From NCBI GenBank assembly GCA_020433835.1, contig JAGRBY010000121.1, forward strand, positions 1-14,409: DNA of 14,409 nt, read 5' to 3'. Every line of letters starts with the position of its first letter. Within the stretch, counting starts at the first letter, position 1. The notes under the pieces were generated by a model, which ran no database searches, was not told the origin of the DNA, and worked only from the letters and a program-made list of their open reading frames with translations. Both the position numbers and the translations under genes were made by a program. The DNA comes from Anaerolineae bacterium. Its GTDB lineage: Bacteria; Chloroflexota; Anaerolineae; 4572-78; J111. This document shows, piece after piece, positions 6,652-14,409 of the stretch.

Positions 6652-9261
6652 ATGAACAACCTCATCGGGAAAACGTTGGGCAAGTACCGTCTGGTAGCCA
6701 AGTTGGGTAGCGGCGGTATGGCCGAAGTATACAAAGCCTACCAACCCGGCCTGGATCGTTTTGTAGCTATCAAAGTGATGCATGAACATCTTAGCCAAGA
6801 TCCCGAATTTGTGCGCCGCTTCCAGCGTGAAGCCTTAACTGCCGGGCGGCTGATGCACCCTAACGTCGTTCAAATTTTAGACTTTGACCAGACGGGCGGC
6901 ATCCATTATATGGTAATGCAATTTGTTAATGGACCCAGCCTCAAGGATGAATTTAGAGCGCTTCGCCAGCAGGGTCGGGGTTTCTCGCTTAAAGTCATAG
7001 GTCGTATATTTCTTGCTCTGGGCAGTGCTATCGACTACGCCCACCAGCATCATATGGTTCACCGCGACCTCAAGCCGGGCAACGTTATGATCGATGAGAA
7101 TGGCCAGGTACTGCTGACCGATTTTGGCATTGCCCGCCTGCTGGACGGCACGCAGTATACTGCCACCGGAGCGCTGGTCGGCACACCGGCCTATATGTCG
7201 CCTGAACAGGGACAGGGGGCCAAAGTCGATGGCCGCAGCGATATTTACACCCTCGGCGTTATCCTGTACGAACTGGTCACTGGCAAAGTTCCCTTCGAAG
7301 CGCCCACGCCCGTCGGTGTGCTGATGCAGCATCTGCGCCAGCCCCTGCCGCCGCCCCGCACCCTCAATACCCGGCTGCCGCAGCCGGTTGAAGATGTGAT
7401 TATCAAAGCGATGCAAAAATCCCCGGATGACCGCTATCAAAGTGCCGGTGCGTTGGCCCAGGCGTTGCGTGAGGCCGTTGGTTTGAAACCGGGCGATAAC
7501 CTCAATAAAAACCCACTTAAAATAATTTCTCCACCGCTCCAACTCGATAACGAACTCGATCCAAAAACTGGCAGTTTCACGCCGGTCGGGCTGACCCAGC
7601 CGCCGGAGACGGTTGCAGATGAGCCAACGCTGCCGCCCCAGCATCCGCAGCCGGTTGCCGCACCGGCAATGCAAACGAAGTCACCGCTGCTGTTGGCCGG
7701 CTTGGGGCTGGTTTTGGTGGTGGCTGTGGCCACCGGCGGCTTTTTGTGGCTCAATAGCGCCGCCGAGCCGGATGTGCCGGTAGCCCAAAGTTCGGCAACC
7801 GCCATACTAACGCCGATGCAAACCATTGAGGCCGTTACAGAAGTCGATGCCGATGCGACGGTTACAGCCGCGTGGTCGGCCCAAGATGATGACCGTGACG
7901 GCCTGACCAACGGTGAAGAGCAGGCGCTCGGCACCGCACCCGATCAACGCGACACGGATCAAGACGACATTGACGATTTCGAAGAAGTCAATCAGTATAA
8001 AACCAACCCACGCCAAGAAGATAGCGATGGTGACAGCCTGCCTGATGGCCTGGAGATCCGCCAGGGCTTGAACCCACTAAGCGGCGATACCGACAACGAC
8101 GGCCTGCTTGATGCCGGTGATCCCGACCCGCATCAAGCCCCCACCGCTACGCCGCTGCCTACGGCAACCGTCGCTGCAACAGCGACGCCATCGCCCAGCC
8201 CTACCCCAGAACCGACCGCAGAAGTCGACAACGGCCCAGCGGTGGCTCAACCGGCGCAAAGTTACAGCGGCCCCGCCCCCTTGGGTGTTTTTCAAGATTT
8301 TGAGGCCGGCGGCACCTGGCGGCGGGGCGATCAGCCCAATGGCGAATTCTCAATCTCAACCGCCCAAAGCCACAGCGGCAATTATGCCGGCCAACTCGAT
8401 TATGACTTCGGCTCCTCCGGCAACGATTTTGTAGTCTTTTTGCAGAGTCACGCCTTGGCCGATAAGCCAACTGCTCTGACCGCCTGGGTTTACGGCGATG
8501 GAGCCGGCCATTTCCTCAACGCCTGGATCGAAGATAGCGCCGGTCAAACCTGGGCCATGAGCTTCGGCCAGGTCAGCCATACCGGCTGGCAGCAGATGAC
8601 CGCTGTACTCGATCCGGGCCAACCCTGGCCCAGCGGCCCGATAGACGGCCCCGATAATGGAGCCATCGACTATCCCCTCCGTTTTCTGGCCTTGGCGCTG
8701 GATGACGGCAACGATGCTTATCAGGGGCGGGGAACGCTCTACATTGATGATTTGGCCAGCCAAAACGGCCCCGTGGCTTCGATACCCACGCCGCTGAAGG
8801 CGGCCGCTTCGGCTGACTCTAATGCCGACTCCAGTGCGCCCCCGTCTGTGCCGAGTGCTGCCTCTGCCGATTTTAGCGTTACGGTCGGTCAGGAATTTAG
8901 CTATGCCCAACCATGGGGAGCACCCCTGGATGGCGATGTCTGCCAGGCGGTCAAGTTCAACGAGTGGGACAACAGCATCGATATTTATCGGGGCTTAACC
9001 GTAGAGTTGGTGCTGGAAAATAACTCGACGGTTACCATTGATGATGACTGGGGCGGGGTGACGTATGTCACCGGCTACGGTGAGCGCGGCAGCTTGTGCC
9101 CCTTTGAATATTTTGGTTCCGGCCCGCCGCCAGATGAGGTACGCTCGGTGACCTACTTTGGGTTGATCCCTATCGGCGATTACGTCAAGACCATTCAACT
9201 CAACAACCTTAATGGCCAGTCCCTTGAACTCTGTCTCAATCGTGACGGGTCGGCTTGTTAG
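6652..9261 (+). CDS. Transmembrane PknB-type Ser/Thr kinase with CBM-like sensor
   Basis: This 869-residue protein is a cytoplasmic kinase joined through one membrane span to a large exterior region. The kinase domain (about 12-270) is complete: Gly-loop LGSGGMAEVY, K41 in VAIK, HRDLKPGN with catalytic D139, DFG at 157-159, activation loop TATGALVGTPAYMSPEQ. After a Pro-rich linker, a hydrophobic span lies at 344-367. Outside are thrombospondin-3-like calcium repeats (about 412-492, DDDRDGLTNGEE, DTDQDDIDDFEE, DSDGDSLPDGLE, DTDNDGLLD), a Pro/Thr linker, a jelly-roll domain like carbohydrate-binding modules (about 547-705, FEAGGTWRRGD ... GTLYIDDLAS), and a tail with four cysteines (C764, C816, C861, C869). 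The last residue is Cys. It probably senses an extracellular ligand and phosphorylates unknown cytoplasmic targets. The next gene is its tandem paralog, 157 bases on. The ligand is unknown. Confidence 0.9.
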   Translation: MNNLIGKTLGKYRLVAKLGSGGMAEVYKAYQPGLDRFVAIKVMHEHLSQDPEFVRRFQREALTAGRLMHPNVVQILDFDQTGGIHYMVMQFVNGPSLKDEFRALRQQGRGFSLKVIGRIFLALGSAIDYAHQHHMVHRDLKPGNVMIDENGQVLLTDFGIARLLDGTQYTATGALVGTPAYMSPEQGQGAKVDGRSDIYTLGVILYELVTGKVPFEAPTPVGVLMQHLRQPLPPPRTLNTRLPQPVEDVIIKAMQKSPDDRYQSAGALAQALREAVGLKPGDNLNKNPLKIISPPLQLDNELDPKTGSFTPVGLTQPPETVADEPTLPPQHPQPVAAPAMQTKSPLLLAGLGLVLVVAVATGGFLWLNSAAEPDVPVAQSSATAILTPMQTIEAVTEVDADATVTAAWSAQDDDRDGLTNGEEQALGTAPDQRDTDQDDIDDFEEVNQYKTNPRQEDSDGDSLPDGLEIRQGLNPLSGDTDNDGLLDAGDPDPHQAPTATPLPTATVAATATPSPSPTPEPTAEVDNGPAVAQPAQSYSGPAPLGVFQDFEAGGTWRRGDQPNGEFSISTAQSHSGNYAGQLDYDFGSSGNDFVVFLQSHALADKPTALTAWVYGDGAGHFLNAWIEDSAGQTWAMSFGQVSHTGWQQMTAVLDPGQPWPSGPIDGPDNGAIDYPLRFLALALDDGNDAYQGRGTLYIDDLASQNGPVASIPTPLKAAASADSNADSSAPPSVPSAASADFSVTVGQEFSYAQPWGAPLDGDVCQAVKFNEWDNSIDIYRGLTVELVLENNSTVTIDDDWGGVTYVTGYGERGSLCPFEYFGSGPPPDEVRSVTYFGLIPIGDYVKTIQLNNLNGQSLELCLNRDGSAC

Positions 9262-9418
9262 CAGTAACTTGCACTTTAAGACAAGGACCTGACAGATTTT
9301 CGTAAGTTTCGTCGTTTTGTCCGTAACTCTTCATCTGATTATTATTTTTGTCGCAAAATTTTAGGCAAAATCGGTCAGGTGGGATCACTAAGCCTTGCTG
9401 ATTTTTTAAGAGAGAACC

Positions 9419-11854
9419 ATGCAACAACTCATCGGTAAAACATTAGGCAAATATCGAATTGTAGGCCGCTTGGGGCGGGGTGGTATGGCCGAGGTCTACA
9501 AAGCCTTTCAACCTGGTCTCGAACGGTATGTGGCTATTAAGGTCATGCACGCCCACCTCAGCGAAGATGCTGATTTCGTCAAGCGATTTCACCGGGAAGC
9601 GCAGGCTACGGGTAAATTGATACATCCCAATATCGTCCAGGCGCTCGATTTTGATGTGGATGCCGGCATCTACTATATGGTTATGCAATATATTGATGGC
9701 CCCACCCTCAAAGATGAGTTCAAGGTGCGACTGCAACAGGGCGATGGATTCGATCTGCTTGAAGTAGGCCGAATTATGGGGGCACTATGTGACGCTGTCG
9801 ATTACGCGCACGCCCATCACATGATCCATCGCGATATTAAACCGGCCAATATGATGATCGATAGCGAGGGCCAGGTGCGGCTGACCGATTTTGGCATCGC
9901 GCGTCTGATGGGCGGCACACAGTATACCGCCACCGGAGCGATGACCGGTACTCCGGCCTATATGTCGCCGGAGCAGGGCCGGGGCGATAAGGTTGATGGC
10001 CGCAGCGACATTTATACGTTAGGCGTCATTTTGTACGAACTGGTCACCGGCCAGGTACCCTATGAAGCCGATACGCCCATCGCCGTGGTCATGAAACATA
10101 TCACCGAACCGCTGCCGCTGCCAAGTATCCTCACCCCCCGATTGCCCCAGGCTGTGGAGGCGGTCATTGTCAAAGCGATGGCCAAATCACCGGAAGACCG
10201 CTACCAGACGGCGGGTGAAATGAGAGGAGCCGTGCGAGAAGCGGTTGGTCTGCCGCCAGGCGATACGCTGCGCCGCCATCCGTTGCGTCCTGTTACCCCA
10301 CCACCAACGATTGCCCATGAGCTTGACCCCACAACCGGTACCTTTACAGCCGTAAATACCATCGCCGATACAGACGGCGGCACCGTGCCTATGGCTCGTC
10401 TGGATGGTGAAACTCTGGCAACGATCACTCCCCCAACAGCCCATTTTTCGCCAATGCTGTTAGGTTGGGCGGGCGTGGTGATGCTCGTCGTGTTAGGTGG
10501 CTTTGGCTATTTTGCCTTTGGCAGTTGGGCCAAATCCGATCCGGTTGCAGAAAATGAACCCACCGCAACGGCAACAGTCGATGGAACGGCTACGGCTGTG
10601 GCGATAGCCGGACAAAATAAAAGCGCCGCCACGGCCACCGCCGACTGGCTGGCGGCAGACAGCGACCGGGACGGTCTGACCAACGCTGAGGAGGTCGATC
10701 TTAACACCTTGCCCAATAATCGCGACACCGACCAGGACGGCATCGATGATTTTGATGAGGTGGATCGCATTGGCTCCGATCCCCTAAAATCCGACACGGA
10801 CGGCGACGGGTTGAAGGATGGTTTTGAAGTAAGCCAGGGCCTTAATCCGCTGTCAGAAGATACCGACGGCGATGGGCTACTCGATGCCCGTGATCCCGAT
10901 CCGGGCAGCACCCCGACGCCAACTATGACCGCAACACCGCTGCCAACGTCAACCCCGTTGCCAACAGAGACACCTCCCCCTACGGAAACGCCCACACCCG
11001 GCCCGACAGCCACAGCCACCAACACCTTTACCCCGGCTCCTCCAACGGCAACCAACACGCCGGACGCCTCACGCGGCAAGCTAGCCTTTCAGTCGAGCCG
11101 TAACGGCAACAACGAGATTTACGTAATGAACCTGGACGGTAGCGGACAAACCAACCTGACCAACAGCCCCGGCGACGACCGCAGCCCCCTCTGGTCGCCC
11201 GATGGGCTGTCGATTGCCTTTGTATCGTGGCGTGATGATCAAGGCGTGTGGGTTATGGATGCCGACGGTACCAATCAGAAGCGGTTGGCATCCGGCGGCA
11301 GCGGGACAGTCTACGATCCGGTTTGGAGTTTTGATAGCCGCCGTCTCTACTTTGGCAGCTCGGTTGAGGGCATTGAGGTGATCGATGTGGATGGCACCAA
11401 TCGCAAAATTATTACTGCCGGCAAAGGCCACAATCCCAGCTTATCACCCAACGGTCAACAGTTACTTTACAGCGCCGATGACGGCGGCAACTTTAACCTC
11501 TTCTTTATCAGCATAGCCGGGGGCAATGCCAACTACGTAACCAGCGCCCCTGCCAGCGAAATTCAGCCGGTTTTATCGCCCGACGGCTTACGCGTGGCCT
11601 TTATCTCCGCCCCCGATACTGACACAGGACGGGGTGATCTGTATGTGATGGAGATTGACGGCACCAACTCGGTGCAGTTGGTAACCGGCCCCAACAGCCA
11701 CCCGGCCTGGTCGCCCGATGGTCGCCAAATTGCATTTACCAACCGCAGCGAAGGCAACGATGAGATCTACCTTATTAACGCCGACGGCAGCAACATGCGC
11801 AACCTGACCAATTTTCCGGCGGATGACAGCCATCCTACTTGGTCACCCCGTTAG
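9419..11854 (+). CDS. Transmembrane PknB-type Ser/Thr kinase with TolB-like propeller
   Basis: This 811-residue kinase is a tandem paralog of the gene before it. The kinase domain aligns without gaps over the first 200 or more residues, with K41, HRDIKPAN D139, DFG 157-159 and GTPAYMSPEQ all at the same positions. A Pro/Thr-containing juxtamembrane linker leads to a membrane span at 345-368, then thrombospondin-3-like calcium repeats (about 414-494, DSDRDGLTNAEE, DTDQDGIDDFDE, DTDGDGLKDGFE, DTDGDGLLDARD) and a long Thr/Pro linker (about 495-551). The exterior end (552-811) is six PD40/TolB-type propeller blades, each with a variant of W/LSPDG...IAF...IYVMNxDGTN. It likely binds a protein or cell-wall component outside and signals inside. 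The ATG follows a weak AGAGAG. The 157-base gap upstream has no hairpin terminator, so it may be co-transcribed with the first kinase. Confidence 0.92.
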   Translation: MQQLIGKTLGKYRIVGRLGRGGMAEVYKAFQPGLERYVAIKVMHAHLSEDADFVKRFHREAQATGKLIHPNIVQALDFDVDAGIYYMVMQYIDGPTLKDEFKVRLQQGDGFDLLEVGRIMGALCDAVDYAHAHHMIHRDIKPANMMIDSEGQVRLTDFGIARLMGGTQYTATGAMTGTPAYMSPEQGRGDKVDGRSDIYTLGVILYELVTGQVPYEADTPIAVVMKHITEPLPLPSILTPRLPQAVEAVIVKAMAKSPEDRYQTAGEMRGAVREAVGLPPGDTLRRHPLRPVTPPPTIAHELDPTTGTFTAVNTIADTDGGTVPMARLDGETLATITPPTAHFSPMLLGWAGVVMLVVLGGFGYFAFGSWAKSDPVAENEPTATATVDGTATAVAIAGQNKSAATATADWLAADSDRDGLTNAEEVDLNTLPNNRDTDQDGIDDFDEVDRIGSDPLKSDTDGDGLKDGFEVSQGLNPLSEDTDGDGLLDARDPDPGSTPTPTMTATPLPTSTPLPTETPPPTETPTPGPTATATNTFTPAPPTATNTPDASRGKLAFQSSRNGNNEIYVMNLDGSGQTNLTNSPGDDRSPLWSPDGLSIAFVSWRDDQGVWVMDADGTNQKRLASGGSGTVYDPVWSFDSRRLYFGSSVEGIEVIDVDGTNRKIITAGKGHNPSLSPNGQQLLYSADDGGNFNLFFISIAGGNANYVTSAPASEIQPVLSPDGLRVAFISAPDTDTGRGDLYVMEIDGTNSVQLVTGPNSHPAWSPDGRQIAFTNRSEGNDEIYLINADGSNMRNLTNFPADDSHPTWSPR

Positions 11855-11932
11855 GCATCTCCAATGTTGAGAGCGCAATTGAACGGCATTATTTGCCTCA
11901 AAGTTTCCCCGAATTTAGAATGCAAACGGTTT

Positions 11933-12057
11933 GAGTTTGTAGAGTTTATGGAGTTGGCGGAGTTTGATAGTTAGCTGGATGGATAGTTGGCTGGTTGGCT
12001 AAGAAGTAACCAACCAACCAACCAGCCAGCCATCCAACTACCAACTAACCAACTATT
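11933..12057. repeat. Nine-base tandem array and GGTTGGCT/CCAACCA inverted repeat
   Basis: Four in-register nine-base units beginning GAGTT (11933-11968) lead into a GGATAGTTGGCTGGTTGGCT arm (to 12000). After seven bases comes a mirrored CCAACCAACCAGCCAGCC arm (12008-12057) with a 4-base period. The whole can fold into a long imperfect hairpin. It follows the second kinase stop by about 80 bases and ends some 30 bases before the oxidoreductase start. It could act as a crude bidirectional terminator but lacks a T-run. The rest of the 11855-12090 gap has no gene. Confidence 0.7.
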
Positions 12058-12090
12058 CATCTGACCCACCATCATCAAAGGAGATACGTT

Positions 12091-12516
12091 ATGGAGAAAA
12101 TGACGAAGGAAGAGATTACGGAGTTTCTGACGGAAATGCCGCGTACAGCTAAAATTGCGACGGTGCGTGAGGACGGGCGGCCGCATGTCGCCCCCATCTG
12201 GTTTGAGCTGGACGGTGATACGTTTGTCTTTACCACCTGGCACGAGTCGATCAAGGCAGCCAATATGACCCGTGACGGGCGGATTAGTTTATGTATTGAT
12301 GATGAGGTGCCGCCGTTTGCTTATGTGATCATCGAAGGTGAAGTATCGATCAGCGAAGACCCGGACGAACTGCGCCATTGGGCTACGCAGATTGCCGGTC
12401 GCTATATGGGGCCGAATCTGGCCGAAGCGTACGGTAAGCGTAACAGCGTTAAAGGTGAACTGCTGGTGCGCGTGACCCCAACCTATATTATGGCCCAAAA
12501 GAATATTGCGGTGTGA
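12091..12516 (+). CDS. PPOX-class FMN/F420-dependent oxidoreductase
   Basis: This 141-residue protein is a small split-beta-barrel enzyme of the pyridoxamine-phosphate-oxidase-like superfamily. Recognisable parts are RTAKIATVREDGRPHVAPIWFELDGDTFVFTT (about 18-49), the flavin/deazaflavin contact region TTWHESIKAANMTRDGRISLCIDD (about 48-71), and YVIIEGEVSI (about 77-86), with a C-terminal helix-strand ending RVTPTYIMAQ. Length and order fit the Rv1155-like subgroup that uses F420 or FMN, acting as a dimer in the cytoplasm. The start has AAAGGAG seven bases upstream. It is flanked by repeats and faces the convergent histidine kinase gene, so it is probably a single-gene transcript. The cofactor and substrate cannot be told from sequence alone; heme-degradation or vitamin B6 roles are less likely. 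Confidence 0.82.
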   Translation: MEKMTKEEITEFLTEMPRTAKIATVREDGRPHVAPIWFELDGDTFVFTTWHESIKAANMTRDGRISLCIDDEVPPFAYVIIEGEVSISEDPDELRHWATQIAGRYMGPNLAEAYGKRNSVKGELLVRVTPTYIMAQKNIAV

Positions 12517-12527
12517 TGTGTAAGCGT

Positions 12528-12548
12528 TCAGCTATCAGTTGTCAGCTA
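12528..12548. repeat. Heptamer repeat TCAGCTA forming the end of the histidine kinase gene
   Basis: Three head-to-tail 7-base units, TCAGCTA, TCAGTTG, TCAGCTA, lie between the two convergent genes. The third unit (12542-12548) encodes the TGA stop and the last Ser codon of the minus-strand histidine kinase, so the array overlaps the coding end. Only 25 bases separate the two convergent stop codons. Confidence 0.75.
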
Positions 12549-13942
12549 TAATGTGCTGCTAATTGAACCGTAACTGTCGTGCCCTGGCCGACTTCGCTAT
12601 TGACCGTGATAGTGCCACCGTGGTTATGGGCGACGTTCAGGGCGATGGCTAGCCCTAAGCCGGTGCTGTTGCTGCTGCGCGACGAATCGACGCGATAGAA
12701 GCGGTCGAAGATGTGGGGTAAATGATGGTTTGGAATGCCGACGCCGGTATCGGTGACCGTGACTTCAACAAAACCGTTGAGGTCAGGTTCGGCCGTTACC
12801 CCGATTTGACCCTGTTCAGTGTAGTTGATGGCGTTGGCGATGATGTTGACAAACAGTCGGATGAGCGCATCGCTGTCGCCGGGGATGGTGAGATCGGTGG
12901 GAATAGAAGTCGTTAAGGTTAGTTTTTTTTCCTCGGCCAGCACCCGCAATGAGTCGGTGACGTCGGTCAGGATGGTGGACAGATCGACGCTTTTTTTGGC
13001 GGCCCGTTGGGTTGGGGTGTCGCTGTGGGTGAGTTGTAAGAGGCTCTCTACCAGGATTCGCAGCCGGCCGGTTTCTTCGCTCAAATCGGCCAGCACGCGC
13101 TCGTACTCGGCCGGGGTGCGGCGACGGGCCAGGGTACTGCTGAGAATGGTCATCATCGCCGTGAGCGGCGTGCGCAGTTCGTGCGAGGCATCGGCGGTGA
13201 AGCGGCGTTCGCGTTGGAAAGCGGCCTCCAGTCGAGCCAGCATCGAATCGAACGTGGCCGCCAGCCGTCCGGCTTCATCATCGGTGGGGGGCAAGTTGAG
13301 CCGGGCCGAGAGGTCATCGGCCGAGATTTGCCGGGCAGTCTGCGTGATGCGATCGATGGGGTTCAGCGCCCGTGCGGCCAGGAAGTAGCCCCCAACTCCG
13401 GCGATGCCGATGAGCAGCGGCCCGCCAATGAGCAGCGTGATCAGCAGTTGGTTGAGCGTTTGCCTGACGCTGATAAGATTTTGAGCCACTTGCACGGTGC
13501 CGGCCCAGGTCTCGCTCTGAAAAACCGGCACGCTATAGACCCGGACGGGATGGTGCGTGGCCGGATCGGTGATGGTCACAGCTAGACCGGTAGAGATGTC
13601 TGCCGGTTCATTTATGGAAGGCTGGGGCAGTGCCTGGTAAGGGCCGTATACCTGGCGTATTTCCCCCGCCCGGTTAATAAGCCGAAACGAAAAGCCGTAT
13701 TCATTAAGCGGCGTGTTAGGAATATCCTCAAGCAGTTCGTCAACCGCAACAAAGTCGCCATCAACGGCATCAGCTTCGGCCAAAATCTGAGATGCTGATA
13801 GACGCAGCGCGTCATCAACCGAGCCGATCAGGCTACTTGCCATCCGCAGATAAACGAAGGTGCTAAAGAGAAAGAGTGCGGCCAGCAGCAGACCCGCCGT
13901 CCACAGCGCAAACCGCACGCGCAGCGTTCGCAACCACAGCAT
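12542..13942 (-). CDS. Two-component sensor histidine kinase
   Basis: This 466-residue membrane sensor pairs with the response regulator gene directly upstream. It has a membrane span at about 11-33, an extracytoplasmic sensing domain to about 165, a second span at 166-188, HAMP (188-243), the HisKA dimerisation helix FTADASHELRTPL with phospho-acceptor H254, and an ATPase domain: N box NIIANAIN (366-373), DTGVGIP at 398-404, FDRFYR at 412-417 and GLGLA at 428-432. All catalytic motifs are intact. The reading frame continues upstream for 68 codons inside the regulator gene, but that extension is the shadow frame of its neighbour. The ATG at 13942 has GGGGGAG four bases before it and shares one base with the regulator's TGA (TGATG), a coupled start. 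The signal is unknown. The closest role is that of an OmpR-family stress or envelope sensor. Confidence 0.93.
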   Translation of the reverse strand: MLWLRTLRVRFALWTAGLLLAALFLFSTFVYLRMASSLIGSVDDALRLSASQILAEADAVDGDFVAVDELLEDIPNTPLNEYGFSFRLINRAGEIRQVYGPYQALPQPSINEPADISTGLAVTITDPATHHPVRVYSVPVFQSETWAGTVQVAQNLISVRQTLNQLLITLLIGGPLLIGIAGVGGYFLAARALNPIDRITQTARQISADDLSARLNLPPTDDEAGRLAATFDSMLARLEAAFQRERRFTADASHELRTPLTAMMTILSSTLARRRTPAEYERVLADLSEETGRLRILVESLLQLTHSDTPTQRAAKKSVDLSTILTDVTDSLRVLAEEKKLTLTTSIPTDLTIPGDSDALIRLFVNIIANAINYTEQGQIGVTAEPDLNGFVEVTVTDTGVGIPNHHLPHIFDRFYRVDSSRSSNSTGLGLAIALNVAHNHGGTITVNSEVGQGTTVTVQLAAHYS

Positions 13943-14409
13943 CAATCTCCCCCTTGTGTCGACAACCGATAGCCCGCCCCGCGAACCGTGTAGATGAGTT
14001 TTTGCTCGAACGGATCGTCGATTTTGCGGCGCAGATTGCGGATATAGACATCGACCACATTTGATTGATTGTAGACATCGTAGTTCCAGACTGCCTCGGC
14101 TATTTCGGTGCGGCTGAGGATGCGTTCGGGGTCGCGCATGAGGCACTCCAGCACGGCGTACTCTTTGCTGGTAAGGTCGATGAGGGTCTCGCCGCGCATC
14201 ACGCGCCGGGTGCGGGTGTCCATCGTTAAGTCGGCCACATGCAGCAGGTTGTTGCCCCCCGGTTGGCCTGTCTGCCGCCGGGTGAGGGCGCGGAGGCGAG
14301 CCAGCAGCTCTTTGAGTTCAAACGGTTTGCCCAAATAATCGTCGGCTCCGGCATCGAGGCCCATAACCCGATCATCAACGGCATCACGGGCGGTTAGCAT
14401 CAGTATGGC
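13942..14409 (-). CDS. OmpR/PhoB-family response regulator (5' part outside window)
   Basis: The C-terminal 155 residues of a DNA-binding response regulator are present; the start and the phospho-acceptor Asp lie beyond the window end, since the frame stays open to base 14409 (reading AILMLTARD). Visible are the receiver's conserved Thr in LTARD, the DAGADDYLGKPFELKELLARL segment with the conserved Lys, and a winged-helix domain (DLTSKEYAVLECLMRDPERILSR, then NVVDVYIRNLRRKI, and YTVRGAGYRL) typical of OmpR/PhoB. It is activated by phosphotransfer from the histidine kinase encoded next, with which it overlaps by one base. It would act as a transcription factor; its promoter and any autoregulatory site are outside the window. 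A methionine at 14400 is internal and not the start. Confidence 0.93.
   Translation of the reverse strand, partial: AILMLTARDAVDDRVMGLDAGADDYLGKPFELKELLARLRALTRRQTGQPGGNNLLHVADLTMDTRTRRVMRGETLIDLTSKEYAVLECLMRDPERILSRTEIAEAVWNYDVYNQSNVVDVYIRNLRRKIDDPFEQKLIYTVRGAGYRLSTQGGD

Noticed and set aside
6877..7674. Minus-strand frame of 265 codons
   Set aside because: It is antisense to the kinase domain of the first kinase and has no recognisable motif or ribosome-binding site.
10507..11079. Minus-strand frame of 190 codons rich in Val, Gly and Ser
   Set aside because: It is the complement of the Asp- and Thr/Pro-rich repeats of the second kinase; the low-complexity translation is an artefact of that composition.
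13943..14146. N-terminal extension of the histidine kinase by 68 residues
   Set aside because: It overlaps the response regulator in another frame and lacks membrane or domain features. The ATG at 13942 has a strong GGGGGAG and the normal one-base coupling.

Overview
The window looks like a chromosomal segment of a GC-moderate, environmental bacterium, most plausibly a member of the Chloroflexota (Anaerolineae/Caldilineae-like). This is an inference. It rests on the LysW-dependent (carrier-protein) amino acid pathway genes, the large membrane-anchored PknB-type Ser/Thr kinases with Pro/Thr-rich linkers and C-terminal sensor domains, an FMN/F420-type split-barrel oxidoreductase, and intergenic gaps full of short-period repeats. 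No rRNA, tRNA, CRISPR array, transposase or phage gene was seen.

Layout. (1) 1-265: a gene-free stretch made of nested inverted repeats and heptamer arrays. (2) 266-1389, minus strand: a two-gene unit, lysW (57 aa, very small) followed by lysX, the carrier and ligase of LysW-type lysine/arginine biosynthesis. A heptamer array lies between them. (3) 1390-2074: a gene-free mosaic of four palindromic elements, including a roughly 200-bp MITE-like element with 14-bp perfect inner ends. (4) 2075-6216, plus strand: a tight run of a SAM methyltransferase, a short-chain dehydrogenase, an AMP-forming acyl-CoA ligase and, after a 99-base gap, a cytoplasmic class-A-beta-lactamase-like serine hydrolase. 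This suggests a small lipid or acyl-metabolite modification operon of unknown product. (5) 6217-6651: a gene-free leader, AT-rich in its first part. (6) 6652-11854, plus strand: two tandem paralogous transmembrane Ser/Thr kinases. Their N-terminal two-thirds are collinear (kinase, linker, single membrane span, thrombospondin-3-like calcium repeats). Their outer domains are unrelated: a jelly-roll/CBM-like domain plus a four-cysteine tail in the first, a six-blade TolB/PD40 propeller in the second. (7) 11855-12090: short-period repeats. (8) 12091-12516: a PPOX-family flavin/deazaflavin oxidoreductase. (9) 12542-14409, minus strand: an OmpR-family response regulator (cut by the window end) and its sensor histidine kinase, with a one-base stop/start overlap.

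The most interesting signals are the pair of kinases that share a chassis but carry swapped extracellular sensors, and the intergenic short-period repeats. Four arrays have a 7-base period. The repeats are repeatedly arranged as mirrored pairs, and two arrays run into the stop codons of neighbouring genes (lysW and the histidine kinase). The product of the methyltransferase-SDR-ligase operon is unknown and the serine hydrolase lacks key beta-lactamase residues. Both merit checking. All similarity statements come from reading motifs by eye; no database search was run.
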